Assembly: GCF_001945365.1 (NCBI RefSeq) | Contig: NZ_MSTQ01000009.1 | Span: 124,001 to 188,000, forward strand | Direction of reading: 5' to 3' | Source: Pseudomonas reinekei | Lineage (GTDB): Bacteria; Pseudomonadota; Gammaproteobacteria; Pseudomonadales; Pseudomonadaceae | DNA: 64,000 nucleotides | Shown: one piece after another, positions 11,201 through 19,438 of the stretch | Layout of the letters: each line of letters begins with the position of its first letter | How positions within the stretch are numbered: the first letter of the stretch is position 1 | Translations under genes and position numbers: made by a program | The notes under the pieces: generated by a model | The model's input: only the letters and a program-made list of their open reading frames with translations | Told to the model about the DNA's origin: nothing | Database searches by the model: none

Positions 11201-12133
11201 GCGAATCTCGCGCTCGCCGGGCAGGAACACCAGCACGTCACCGGGACTGCGGCGTTCGCTGCGTTCGTAGGCGGCGATTTCATCGAGGGTGGCGAGGATC
11301 GCCTGATCGACGGTCAAGTCGTCCTCGACGCGGTTGCCCTCTTCGTCCTGCTCCAGGGTCAGCGGGCGATACCAGGTGTCCACCGGAAAAGTACGGCCGG
11401 AGACCTCGACAATCGGCGCATCGTCAAAGTGCCTGGAGAAGCGCTCCAGGTCGATAGTCGCCGAGGTGATGATGACTTTCAGGTCCGGGCGACGTGGCAG
11501 CAGGGTTTTCAGGTAACCGAGCAGGAAGTCGATGTTGAGGCTGCGCTCGTGGGCTTCGTCGACGATGATCGTGTCGTAGCGTTCCAGGTAGCGGTCGTTC
11601 TGGGTTTCCGCCAGCAGGATGCCGTCGGTCATCAGTTTGATCAGGGTGTTGGAATCGCTCTGATCCTCGAACCGCACCTGATAACCGACCAGCGCGCCCA
11701 ACGGCGTGCCCAATTCTTCCGCGACCCGTGCGGCCACGCTGCGCGCGGCGATCCGGCGCGGCTGGGTGTGGCCGATCAGGCCATGCTGGCCACGACCGAT
11801 TTCCAGGCAGATCTTCGGCAACTGGGTGGTTTTACCCGAACCGGTTTCGCCGGCGATGATCAGCACCTGATGCTTTTCCAGCGCTTTCTTGATTTCGTCG
11901 CGCTTGGCGGCAATCGGCAGGCTGTCGTCGTAACGAATCACCGGCAGGCTGGCACGGCGGGCCAGCACCTGATCACAGGACGCCTGCATGCGCGCCACCC
12001 ATTGGGCCAGCTTGGCCTCATCGGGTTTCTTGCGCAGCTCAAGCAACTGCCGCCGCAGCCGGTGGCGGTCGGCGAGCATGGCGTGATCTAGGTTTTTCAG
12101 CAGTTTGTCGATGGAGGGCGATTCGTCGGTCAT
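8222..12133 (-). CDS. hrpA: ATP-dependent RNA helicase HrpA (DEAH box)
   Basis: 1303-residue DEAH/RHA helicase, the normal size for bacterial HrpA, which acts on RNA and on stalled or colliding ribosomes. Walker A GETGSGKTTQ is near residue 95, DEAHERS near 195, motif III SATID shortly after, and motif VI QRKGRCGRVEPG near 410. These are followed by the helicase-associated HA2 and OB-fold regions and a long C-terminal DUF3418-type half. A long open frame opposite it on the plus strand is a composition shadow. It is a single gene. Confidence 0.97.
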   Translation of the reverse strand: MTDESPSIDKLLKNLDHAMLADRHRLRRQLLELRKKPDEAKLAQWVARMQASCDQVLARRASLPVIRYDDSLPIAAKRDEIKKALEKHQVLIIAGETGSGKTTQLPKICLEIGRGQHGLIGHTQPRRIAARSVAARVAEELGTPLGALVGYQVRFEDQSDSNTLIKLMTDGILLAETQNDRYLERYDTIIVDEAHERSLNIDFLLGYLKTLLPRRPDLKVIITSATIDLERFSRHFDDAPIVEVSGRTFPVDTWYRPLTLEQDEEGNRVEDDLTVDQAILATLDEIAAYERSERRSPGDVLVFLPGEREIRDAADMLRKAQLKHTEILPLYARLSPAEQQRIFQSHPGRRVVLATNVAETSLTVPGIRYVIDSGTARISRYSYRAKVQRLPIEAISQASANQRKGRCGRVEPGICVRLYSEEDFLGRPEFTDPEILRTNLAAVILQMLHLRLGEVTAFPFIEPPDGKAISDGYNLLQELSAVDRNSQLTPLGRQLARLPVDPRMGRMLLEAAKLGSLQEVLIVASAMSIQDPRERPPERQQAADQAHAQWKDADSDFAGLVNLWRGFEEQRQALTASPLRNWCRKNFLNYLRLREWRDSHRQLSLICRDMQLSLNKEPADYSKLHKAVLVGLLSQIGQKTEDGDYLGARQRRFWIHPSSGIGKKRPQWLMTAELVETTKLYARMVAKIDADWIEPLAGHLIKKNHFEPHWEKKRGQVVAFEQITLFGLIVVGRRPVHYGPVDPVVSRELFIREALVRGEIQSKAKCLSANKQLLEQLDELEAKARRRDILADEETLYAFYDARLPAEIHQTATFDSWYRINSQKDPQLLIMREEDVLAREASEVTAQHYPDTLHIGDLELALSYHFEPNHPRDGVTLRVPAPLLPMLPPERLEWLVPGVIEAKCIALVRNLPKALRKNFVPVPDFVKAALQRMTFAEGSLPQALGRELLRMTGARVSDEAWSEAAQQVESHLRMNLEIVDAQGKFLGEGRDLAELTARFAEASQAALAVPQTAKSQQPVEPKVFAAVAEKTQQKIAGLSMTVYPALVEEGGTVKEGRFSTPAEAEFQHRRALQRLLMQQLAEPAKFLRGKLPGLTELGLLYRDMGRVDALVEDILLASLDSCILEGEDPLPRDGAGLASLAERKRGAWTEHAERVAKLTLEILKLWHGLQKRFKGKIDLAQAVALNDIKQQLSHLVYPGFVRETPMQWLKELPRYLKAIEQRFEKIGAQVQRDRVWSGELSGLWTQYQTRANKHAQEGKRDPQLELYRWWLEEYRVSLFAQQLGTKVPISDKRLNKQWAQVEP

Positions 12134-12292
12134 CGGGTACGCAATTCAGTCGTCTAGTGGCGCAAGGTCGGGGATTGTCGCAGATTTGCCATGGATTGGC
12201 TGTTTCTCCTGAAGGAGCTGTCGAGTGAAACGAGGCGGCGATCGTTTGATTTCAATATCAAAAGATCGCAGCCTTCGGCAGCGCCTACAGAG

Positions 12293-14008
12293 TCAGTTTT
12301 CGGCGCTTTTGCGTCGATACGGGAACACATCGATCACCTTCCCTGCCCGGATCGCCTCTTGCAGGCTTTTCCAGTAATCGGCGTTGTACAACTCGCCATG
12401 CAGTTGATCGAACAGCTTGCGCTGCCCCGAATCGGCAAACAGGAACGGCGGAAACTCTTCAGGGAACACATCCAGCGGCCCGATCGAGTACCACGGCTCG
12501 GACGCCATCTCATCTTCCGGCGTGCGCGGCTGCGGGATGTGGCGGAAGTTGGCTTCAGTCAGGAAGCAGATTTCGTCGTAGTCATAAAACACCACGCGAC
12601 CGTGACGGGTCACGCCGAAGTTCTTCAGCAACATGTCGCCGGGAAAAATGTTCGCCGCCGCCAGTTGCTTGATCGCCAGGCCGTAATCGTCCAGCGCCTC
12701 GCGCACCTGAGCATCGTTGGCGTTTTCCAGATAGAGGTTCAGCGGCGTCATGCGGCGCTCGGTCCAGCAGTGGCGGATCAGCACCGTGTCGCCTTCCACC
12801 GACACCGTTGACGGCGCGACTTCCAGCAACTCTTCCAGGCACGCCGGATCGAACTTGCTCAGCGGAAAACGGAAGTCAGCGAACTCCTGGGTATCGGCCA
12901 TGCGCCCGACGCGGTCGACGCTTTTCACCAGGCGATACTTTTCGATCACCGTGGCGCGGTCGACGTTTTTCGACGGCGAGAAACGGTCCTTGATGATTTT
13001 GAATACGGTGTTGAACCCCGGCAGCGTGAACACGCTCATGACCATGCCGCGCACACCGGGGGCCATGATGAACTGGTCGTCGGTGTTGGCCAGGTGATTG
13101 ATCAGCGCTCGGTAAAACTCGGACTTGCCGTGCTTGTAGAAACCGATCGAGGTGTACAGCTCGGCGATGTGCTTGCCCGGCAAAATGCGTTTAAGGAAGC
13201 CGATGAACTCAGCCGGCACTGGCACATCCACCATGAAATACGAACGGGTGAACGAGAAAATGATCGACACGTCCGCCTCGTCGGTGATCAGCGCGTCGAT
13301 CTGGATGCCGCGACCCTCGAGGTGCAGCAACGGAATGGCCAGCGGCCATTGTTCGTCGGCGGTGTAGATGCGCCCCACCAGGTAGGCGCCCTTGTTGCGG
13401 TAAAGCACCGAGGAAAACAGTTCGACGCTCAGTTCCGGGTCCTTGCACACCCAGTCCGGCAGGTTCTCGCGCAGTTGTGCTTCGAGGCGCTTGAGGTCGC
13501 CGGACAGGTCGGCGTATTCCTCGCTGAAGCGGTAATCGGCAAAGATGCTCGCGAGCATGCCGGACAATTGCCCCTGGGGTTTATAGGTGCGGGTTTGCGC
13601 AGCGCGGGCCCGGCGCAGGCTGGGTCGGGTGGTGTGGATAAACATGCAGCCATCGCTGATCAGGTCATGGCTGAACAAGCCGCAGAAAATCGAGTTGTAC
13701 CAGGTCTCGGACAGTTCATCGTCGAAGCGCAGGTCGATCAGGCTGATGTAGGCGCTTTTCACCAGTGGCCAGCAGCTGACATCCAGCGTGTCGGTGTCAA
13801 ATGCAGTGCGTAACCGCCCCACCGTTTCACTGACCTTTTCTTCATACAGGTTGATTCGCGCGGCCGACGCCGACTGCGTCTCCTGCCACTTGGCCTGTTC
13901 GAAGCGGGCCCGGGCGCCGTCGGTGATCTGGCGGAAATGCTCGCGGTAATCGTCAAAGCCATCGAGGATCAAGCGGGCGATGTCGGCGGCTGGCCATTGC
14001 TGCGGCAT
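12293..14008 (-). CDS. aceK: Isocitrate dehydrogenase kinase/phosphatase
   Basis: Bifunctional enzyme that phosphorylates and dephosphorylates isocitrate dehydrogenase, switching carbon between the TCA cycle and the glyoxylate shunt. At 571 residues it matches AceK. An N-terminal helical regulatory half is followed by the protein-kinase-like half with an ATP-binding loop ([18 protein letters not shown], about 320-338). The catalytic-loop aspartate lies in [10 protein letters not shown] and the metal-binding Asp in [10 protein letters not shown]. It is not in an aceBA operon here, as usual for Pseudomonas. AGAGGT precedes the start by a suitable distance. Confidence 0.96.
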   Translation of the reverse strand: MPQQWPAADIARLILDGFDDYREHFRQITDGARARFEQAKWQETQSASAARINLYEEKVSETVGRLRTAFDTDTLDVSCWPLVKSAYISLIDLRFDDELSETWYNSIFCGLFSHDLISDGCMFIHTTRPSLRRARAAQTRTYKPQGQLSGMLASIFADYRFSEEYADLSGDLKRLEAQLRENLPDWVCKDPELSVELFSSVLYRNKGAYLVGRIYTADEQWPLAIPLLHLEGRGIQIDALITDEADVSIIFSFTRSYFMVDVPVPAEFIGFLKRILPGKHIAELYTSIGFYKHGKSEFYRALINHLANTDDQFIMAPGVRGMVMSVFTLPGFNTVFKIIKDRFSPSKNVDRATVIEKYRLVKSVDRVGRMADTQEFADFRFPLSKFDPACLEELLEVAPSTVSVEGDTVLIRHCWTERRMTPLNLYLENANDAQVREALDDYGLAIKQLAAANIFPGDMLLKNFGVTRHGRVVFYDYDEICFLTEANFRHIPQPRTPEDEMASEPWYSIGPLDVFPEEFPPFLFADSGQRKLFDQLHGELYNADYWKSLQEAIRAGKVIDVFPYRRKSAEN

Positions 14009-14187
14009 GGTGAGACCTCTGCGGGAATTCGTGAGCCTTGAGCTTAGCCAGTGAAACGGGTGCAGGAGAAGCGTAATTTTGTGACTGCCGCGTCATCAAC
14101 GCCTAGTAGAGTTACCTGTTCGTTTTCCGGTTGCCATCGATCAGGCGCTCAGCAACACTCTGGCCCTCATCAAGGAAGGAACGCGCT

Positions 14188-15096
14188 GTGAACCCCGTCG
14201 ATTTATTCCGTTTATTGTCGCTTGCGGCCATTTGGGGGGCGAGCTTCCTGTTCATGCGCATCATTGCGCCGGTGATAGGCAGCATCCCTACCGCTTTTTT
14301 CCGTGTGTCGATTGCCGCTGCCGGGTTGCTGGTGATTCTGGGGCTGATGCGCATCAGCTGGGATTTCAAGGGCAAACTGAAAACCGTGATGCTGCTCGGG
14401 GTGATCAACTCCGGGATTCCGGCGACGCTCTATTCGGTGGCCGCGCAGGTGCTGCCCGCCGGTTATTCGTCAATTTTCAATGCCACCACCCCTTTGATGG
14501 GCGTGCTCATCGGCGGCCTGTTTTTCCATGAGCGGCTCACCGGCGCCAAGCTCGGCGGCGTGTTCCTCGGGCTGTTCGGCGTGGGCGTGCTGACCCGTGC
14601 CGGTCCGGTGGCGTTCGATATGGAACTGCTGATGGGTGCCGTCGCCTGCCTGCTCGCGACCACGTGCTACGGATTTGCGGGCTTTCTGGCGCGCCGCTGG
14701 CTCGATCAGGCCGGCGGTCTCGACAGCCGCTTGTCGGCACTGGGCAGCATGCTCGGCGCGACGCTGTTCCTGCTGCCGCTGTTCGGCTACAGCGTTATCA
14801 GCCAACCACCGGCGAGCTGGGGCGGCTGGAGTGTCTGGCTATCGCTGCTGGGGTTGGGTCTGGGCTGCACGGCGTTTGCGTACATCATTTACTTCCGCCT
14901 CCTGAGCTCGGTTGGCCCGGTGAAATCGATGACCACGACCTTCCTGATCCCGTTGTTCGGTGTGTTGTGGGGCGCGCTGTTTCTGGATGAGCCGCTGTCG
15001 ATGGCGCATATCTATGGCGGGGTGTTGATTGCCGTGGCGTTGTGGCTGGTGTTGAAACCGGCGCTGGTGAAGGTGGCTGGGGTAGCAGCCAAATAG
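14188..15096 (+). CDS. DMT superfamily (EamA) transporter
   Basis: Inner-membrane carrier of 302 residues with about ten predicted membrane helices in two EamA repeats. The first repeat starts with LLSLAAIWGASFLFMRI and the second with AVACLLATTCYGFAGFLARRW. Such proteins commonly export amino acids or metabolites; the substrate is unknown. I use the GTG at 14188, preceded by AAGGAA; the frame extends upstream to an ATG at 14131 in a non-membrane leader that does not look like protein. It is a single gene, divergent from aceK. Confidence 0.88.
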   Translation: MNPVDLFRLLSLAAIWGASFLFMRIIAPVIGSIPTAFFRVSIAAAGLLVILGLMRISWDFKGKLKTVMLLGVINSGIPATLYSVAAQVLPAGYSSIFNATTPLMGVLIGGLFFHERLTGAKLGGVFLGLFGVGVLTRAGPVAFDMELLMGAVACLLATTCYGFAGFLARRWLDQAGGLDSRLSALGSMLGATLFLLPLFGYSVISQPPASWGGWSVWLSLLGLGLGCTAFAYIIYFRLLSSVGPVKSMTTTFLIPLFGVLWGALFLDEPLSMAHIYGGVLIAVALWLVLKPALVKVAGVAAK

Positions 15097-15120
15097 ATGT
15101 GTGGTGCCGTCGATGACGAC

Positions 15121-15210
15121 ATCGCTGGCAAGCCAGCTCTTACAGGGTTTGGTGTCGGACACTGTTTCCGTGCACTACGCCGAACCCGTGGGAGCTGGCT
15201 TGCCAGCGAT
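15121..15210. repeat. Perfect 19-bp inverted repeat (REPIN variant) after the DMT gene
   Basis: ATCGCTGGCAAGCCAGCTC at 15121-15139 is repeated exactly in inverse at 15192-15210. Each arm is itself palindromic (CTGGCAAGCCAG), making a REP doublet of the TGGCTTGCCAGC subtype. It separates the convergent DMT transporter and aldehyde dehydrogenase genes. Confidence 0.88.
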
Positions 15211-15226
15211 AGCGATCACCCAGACA

Positions 15227-16807
15227 CTACAAAGCTGACTGACTCACCTCCCCATCCACCAACCGCCGTATACCCAGCGGATTGGCATCCTGCAATGCCT
15301 CGGGCAACAACGCATCCGGGTAATTCTGGAAACACACCGGCCGCAGGAAGCGGTCAATGGCCAGCGTGCCCACCGACGTACCCCGGGAATCGGACGTCGC
15401 CGGATACGGTCCGCCATGCACCATCGCCTCGCACACCTCGACCCCGGTCGGATAGCTGTTGAGCAAAATCCGCCCGACTTTCTCCTGCAGCACCTCTGCC
15501 AGCCAACGATATTCCAGCAACTCGTCCGCCTCGCCGATCAAGGTCGCCGTCAATTGCCCGCGCAGGCCGTGCAACGCCGCCGCCAACTGAGCGCGATCTT
15601 CGACTTCGATGACGATGGTGGTCGGCCCGAACACCTCCTCCTGCAACAGTTCATCGCCCTTGAGCAACAGACTGACATCGGCCTTGAACACTTGTGGCTG
15701 CGCCTGGCTGCCCTGTTGCGGCTTGCCCGCCAGGTGCGTCAGGCCCGGATGTTCGTGCAACTCGCCCAGGCCTCGGCTGTAACTGGCCAAGGCCCCGGCG
15801 TTGAGCATGGTTTGCGGCGGTTGCTGGTTCATGTTGGCGCAGAAGGCTTCCAGGAACGTGCTGAACTGCGGCGAACGCAAGCCGATGACCAGACCCGGAT
15901 TGGTACAGAACTGACCACAACCCAACGTCACCGAACCGGCCAGTTGCGCCGCGATCTGCTCACCGCGCACTGCCAGTGCCTCGGGCAACAGGAACACCGG
16001 GTTGATGCTCGACATCTCGGCGAACACCGGAATCGGCTGCGGCCGGGTCGCCGCCATGTGGCTCAAGGCATTACCGCCCTTGAGCGAACCAGTAAAGCCC
16101 ACCGCCTGAATGGCCGGATGCTTGACCAGCCACTCACCGACGCCACCGCCATAAATCATGTTGAACACGCCAGCTGGCATTTCCGTGCGTTCGGCGGCGC
16201 GGAGGATGGCGTCCGCCACCCACTCGGCGGTCGCCATGTGCCCGCTGTGGGCCTTGAACACCACCGGGCAACCGGCAGCCAGCGCCGAAGCGGTATCGCC
16301 GCCAGCGGTGGAAAACGCCAACGGAAAGTTACTGGCGCCGAACACCGCCACTGGCCCCAGGGCGATGCGGTACTGACGCAGGTCAGGGCGCGGTAATGGC
16401 TGGCGATCCGGTAATGCGCGGTCGATGCGCGCACCGTAGAAATCACCGCGACGCAGCACTTTGGCGAACAGGCGCAACTGGCTGCTGGTGCGTCCCCGTT
16501 CCCCTTGAATGCGTCCGGCCGGCAATGCGGTTTCGCGGCACACGGTGGCGACGAAGTCATCGCCCAGTCCGTCGATTTCATCGGCAATGGCATCGAGGAA
16601 CCGGGCACGTTTTTCCGCACTCAGGTTGCGATAGATCGGGTAAGCCGCAGCGGCGGCTTTGGCGGCTGCATCCACCTCACTTTCGGATGCCTGAAAAAAT
16701 GTGCCGGGCAAGGGTTCGCCGGTGGTCGCATCGAGGCTTTGCAATTGCAAGGTGCCGTTGGCACTGCGGCGACCGCCGATGTAATTGTGTCCAGATAACG
16801 TGGTCAT
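15227..16807 (-). CDS. Aldehyde dehydrogenase, probable alpha-ketoglutaric semialdehyde dehydrogenase
   Basis: Probably oxidises 2,5-dioxopentanoate (alpha-ketoglutaric semialdehyde) to 2-oxoglutarate with NAD(P)+, the exit step of Weimberg-type sugar-acid pathways. The 526-residue protein has the long-form KGSADH layout: cofactor motif GASNFPLAFS (about 158-167), FTGS, general-base Glu264 in AEMSS and catalytic Cys301 in GCGQFCTNPG. The family also acts on other aldehydes. The assignment rests on its place directly after an FAH-type and an enolase-type dehydratase gene. AAGGAA precedes the ATG. A palindrome lies between it and the upstream gene. Confidence 0.88.
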   Translation of the reverse strand: MTTLSGHNYIGGRRSANGTLQLQSLDATTGEPLPGTFFQASESEVDAAAKAAAAAYPIYRNLSAEKRARFLDAIADEIDGLGDDFVATVCRETALPAGRIQGERGRTSSQLRLFAKVLRRGDFYGARIDRALPDRQPLPRPDLRQYRIALGPVAVFGASNFPLAFSTAGGDTASALAAGCPVVFKAHSGHMATAEWVADAILRAAERTEMPAGVFNMIYGGGVGEWLVKHPAIQAVGFTGSLKGGNALSHMAATRPQPIPVFAEMSSINPVFLLPEALAVRGEQIAAQLAGSVTLGCGQFCTNPGLVIGLRSPQFSTFLEAFCANMNQQPPQTMLNAGALASYSRGLGELHEHPGLTHLAGKPQQGSQAQPQVFKADVSLLLKGDELLQEEVFGPTTIVIEVEDRAQLAAALHGLRGQLTATLIGEADELLEYRWLAEVLQEKVGRILLNSYPTGVEVCEAMVHGGPYPATSDSRGTSVGTLAIDRFLRPVCFQNYPDALLPEALQDANPLGIRRLVDGEVSQSAL

Positions 16808-16846
16808 GTGGATTCCTTGATAGGAGGCTGCACCTGCTGCGATTCA

Positions 16847-16876
16847 CTGCAGGAGCGAGCAAGCTCGCGCCTGCAG
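16847..16876. repeat. Palindrome between FAH-type and aldehyde dehydrogenase genes
   Basis: CTGCAGGAGCGAGC and the near-inverse GCTCGCGCCTGCAG around a 2-nt centre form a REP-like hairpin inside the operon, in the 79-bp gap. It may tune relative mRNA levels of the two genes; that role is a guess. Confidence 0.75.
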
Positions 16877-16886
16877 CGGGTTCGAT

Positions 16887-17882
16887 TCAGAGCGCTCGAA
16901 TTTGGCCGATGGGCAACGGCTGGGCACTCTCGCCAATGCCGTTCTCCAGTGGCGCACCGAACTCGTCGAGGCTGATCTCAAAGCGATCCCCCGGCTGGGT
17001 CTTCACACCGTCGGCGAACGACAGGGTCGCGGTGCCGAAGTAATGCACATGAACGTCGCCTGGGCGCAAAAACTGCGCGTACTTGAAGTGGTGGAATTCA
17101 AGGTTGGCCAGGCTGTGGCACATGTTGTCTTCGCCGCTGAGAAACGCCTTCTCCCAGATCGTTTCGCCATTGCGCTGGATGCGGCTGGTGCCGACCAGAT
17201 ACTTAGGCAACTCACCGACGCGCAGCTCCGGACCGTAGGAGCAACTGCGCAGTTTCGAGTGGGCGAGGTACAGGTAATTGCGCCGTTCCATGACATGGTC
17301 GGAGAACTCATTGCCCAAGGCATAACCGACGCGATATGGCTGGCCATCGTCGCCAATCACGTAGAGGCCGGTCAGCTCCGGTTCTTCACCGGCGTCCTCG
17401 GCAAACGGCGGTACCGGGAAGTCCGCGCCGGGGCGCACGACGATGCTGCCGTCGCCTTTGTAGAACCATTCCGGTTGCGCCCCGACCTGCCCCGCCGTGG
17501 GTTTGCCGCCTTCAAGGCCCCATTTGAAAATGCGCATGGTGTCGGTCATGCCGACTTCCACCGCACCTTCCTGCTGGTGCATTTTGTCTCGCGCCGAGGC
17601 GCTGCCCAAGTGGGTCAGGCCGGTGCCGCTGATCAGGCAATGGGCCGGGTCTTCATGGTCGAGTGGCGGCAGGACTTTGCCTTGTTGCAACAGCTGTGCG
17701 TAATCCGGGCCCGGCTCGGTGCCGCGCGAGGCGACTTCTTCTTGCAGGCTGCGTTTGCCGCGGATCGCGGCGAGCGCCAGTTGACGGGTGTTGCGGGCGC
17801 CTTTGAGCACTTGGATTTGTACTCCGTCGACGAGTCCGACCTGGCGCTCCCCGTTGGCGTTTTCGAATTGAATCAGGCGCAT
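16887..17882 (-). CDS. AraD1/GguC-family fumarylacetoacetate-hydrolase-fold protein, probable 2-keto-3-deoxy-pentonate dehydratase
   Basis: 331-residue protein of the FAH fold, AraD1/GguC group. Members dehydrate 2-keto-3-deoxy-pentonates to alpha-ketoglutaric semialdehyde. Family-like stretches include LISGTGLTHLGSASARDKMH (about 104-123), metal-site acidic residues around ALGNEFSDHVMERRNY, and the C-terminal core with GDVHVHYFGTATLSFADGV. It follows the enolase-type dehydratase gene by 52 bp and precedes the semialdehyde dehydrogenase, so it is the expected middle enzyme of a C5 sugar-acid route. A strong GGAGG lies before the ATG. The exact stereoisomer acted on cannot be read from sequence. 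Confidence 0.85.
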   Translation of the reverse strand: MRLIQFENANGERQVGLVDGVQIQVLKGARNTRQLALAAIRGKRSLQEEVASRGTEPGPDYAQLLQQGKVLPPLDHEDPAHCLISGTGLTHLGSASARDKMHQQEGAVEVGMTDTMRIFKWGLEGGKPTAGQVGAQPEWFYKGDGSIVVRPGADFPVPPFAEDAGEEPELTGLYVIGDDGQPYRVGYALGNEFSDHVMERRNYLYLAHSKLRSCSYGPELRVGELPKYLVGTSRIQRNGETIWEKAFLSGEDNMCHSLANLEFHHFKYAQFLRPGDVHVHYFGTATLSFADGVKTQPGDRFEISLDEFGAPLENGIGESAQPLPIGQIRAL

Positions 17883-17934
17883 GCTGGCCTCCAGAAATTC
17901 AGGGTGGGCGCCACAGGTTTGCGGCGCCTCCAGG

Positions 17935-19110
17935 TCACTCGATGATGTTGAAGTCGCTCAAGTACTCATCGGAGATTTCCAGGCCCAGGCCCGGCTTGTT
18001 GTCGTCGAGCTGGATGTAGCCGTTGACCGGTTGCGGCTCGCCCTTGAACACGTAGTAGAAGAGCTCGTTGCCGACTTCGACGTCGAACACCGGGAAGAAC
18101 TCGGCCATTGGCGAAGCCGTGGTGGACATGGTCAGGTGGTAGTTGTGCATCTGCCCGGCGTGGGGGATCACCGGCACCGACCAGGCTTCGGCCATGGCGT
18201 TGATCTTGCGCGCGGCGGTGATGCCGCCGACGCGATTGGTGTCGTACTGGATTACGTCGATGGCACGGCGTTCCAGCAGGTCTTTGAAGCCGTAGGAAGT
18301 GAACTCGTGCTCGCCGCCGGAGATCGGCATGATCCCCATCTTCTTCAGCTCGATGTAGCCTTCGATGTCATCGGCGATCACTGGCTCTTCCAGCCAGCGC
18401 GGTTCGAATTCGGCCAGTTTCGGCAACATGCGTCGCGCGTACTCCAGGGTCCAGCCCATGTAGCATTCGAGCATGATGTCGACGTCGGGACCGGCCAGAT
18501 TGCGCAGCGCGCGTACTTGTTCGATGTTTTTGCGCATGCCCGCCGGGCCATCTTTCGGCCCGTAGCCAAAGCGCATTTTCAGAGCGGTGAAGCCTTGGTT
18601 CAGGTAGCCCTGGGCTTCCTCGAGGAACAGGTCGAGGTTGTCGTTGGCGTAGAGCTTGGAGGCGTAGGTCCAGATCTTTTCCTTGGTGCGACCGCCAAGC
18701 AGTTTGAAGACGGGTTTGTTGACCGCTTTGCCCATGATGTCCCAGATCGCGATGTCGATCGCCGAGATCGCCGCCATGCCAATGCCTTTGCGGCCCCAGG
18801 CGTGGCTCTGGCGGTACATTTTCTGCCAGATGTATTCGTTGTCGAACGGGTCTTCGCCAATGGCGATCGGCGCGAGGTAAGTGTCGATGATTTCCTTGGC
18901 CACACGTGGCGCCAGGGCGCAGTTACCGATGCCGACAAGACCGGTGTCGGTCTCGACTTCCACCACCAGCCAGCCGTGGAAACGGAACGAGCCCATGGCG
19001 TCGCCGCGTTCGAACAGGATGTCGCTGGCGTTGGTGCAGAAGTGCGCTTGAGGGGGGACGACTTTGCCTTTCCACTCGAAAACGCGGGTACGGATCGCTT
19101 TGATTTTCAT
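17935..19110 (-). CDS. Enolase-superfamily sugar-acid dehydratase, probable L-lyxonate dehydratase (rhamnonate dehydratase-like)
   Basis: 391-residue mandelate-racemase-subgroup enzyme: N-terminal capping domain, then a TIM barrel. Visible active-site elements are K178/R180 in KMRFGYGP, probable Mg ligands E215 (LEC, where rhamnonate dehydratase has Asp), E241 or E242 (LEEP) and E267 (GGEHE), and H317 in VIPHAGQ. Similarity is strongest to L-rhamnonate dehydratases. With the AraD1-type and KGSA dehydrogenase genes downstream, it matches the pathway described for L-lyxonate in P. aeruginosa (dehydration twice, then oxidation to 2-oxoglutarate). Substrate is inferred. A likely operator lies about 145 bp upstream of the start. 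Confidence 0.85.
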   Translation of the reverse strand: MKIKAIRTRVFEWKGKVVPPQAHFCTNASDILFERGDAMGSFRFHGWLVVEVETDTGLVGIGNCALAPRVAKEIIDTYLAPIAIGEDPFDNEYIWQKMYRQSHAWGRKGIGMAAISAIDIAIWDIMGKAVNKPVFKLLGGRTKEKIWTYASKLYANDNLDLFLEEAQGYLNQGFTALKMRFGYGPKDGPAGMRKNIEQVRALRNLAGPDVDIMLECYMGWTLEYARRMLPKLAEFEPRWLEEPVIADDIEGYIELKKMGIMPISGGEHEFTSYGFKDLLERRAIDVIQYDTNRVGGITAARKINAMAEAWSVPVIPHAGQMHNYHLTMSTTASPMAEFFPVFDVEVGNELFYYVFKGEPQPVNGYIQLDDNKPGLGLEISDEYLSDFNIIE

Positions 19111-19254
19111 GAATACAGTTTCCTTGCGCTGCCGGCTTCTTGTAATTGTTGAGTCGCTGCGCGGAGCCGCTCGGGTGAACGGTTCCAGGCATTCGATGGA
19201 GCGACTTTAGCCAGCGCCAAGGGAGTGCGGATAATCACTTATGCGTATCCGGCG

Positions 19255-19269
19255 ATAACCTGGGGTGAT
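19255..19269 (-). promoter_or_regulatory. Operator-like dyad, copy 3 (upstream of the dehydratase gene)
   Basis: ATAACCTGGGGTGAT, preceded by CGGCG and followed by GGCAT. It matches copies at 22848-22862 and 22964-22978 in the core and in several flanking bases. Likely bound by the locus LysR regulator; the binding is inferred. Confidence 0.6.
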
Positions 19270-19319
19270 GGCATCCAGCGATTTCTTGGCAGATCAGGAT
19301 ATCGGGCATACACAAACCA

Positions 19320-19410
19320 CTGTGGGAGCGGGCTTGCCCGCGATAGCGGTCTGACAGGCACCTAAAAGGTGTCTGCACTGCCGTCATCGCGGGCAGGCCC
19401 GCTCCCACAG
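19320..19410. repeat. REPIN downstream of pdxA2-like gene
   Basis: Two 25-bp arms in inverse orientation agree at 24 positions (left arm begins CTGTGGGAGCGGGC, right arm ends GCCCGCTCCCACAG), about 41 bp apart. Classic Pseudomonas REP doublet. Confidence 0.9.
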
Positions 19411-19438
19411 GGTTATGTGTTGCTCGGAAATTGCGGTG

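Larger units (their letters stand above)
19111..19438. other. Intergenic region before the dehydratase operon: operator-like dyad and REPIN
   Basis: 328 bp without a gene. It holds the promoter region of the dehydratase-AraD1-KGSADH operon, the dyad at 19255-19269 and the REPIN at 19320-19410. The REPIN marks the end of the upstream MFS-amidohydrolase-pdxA2 unit. No ORF or RNA gene is seen. Confidence 0.7.
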
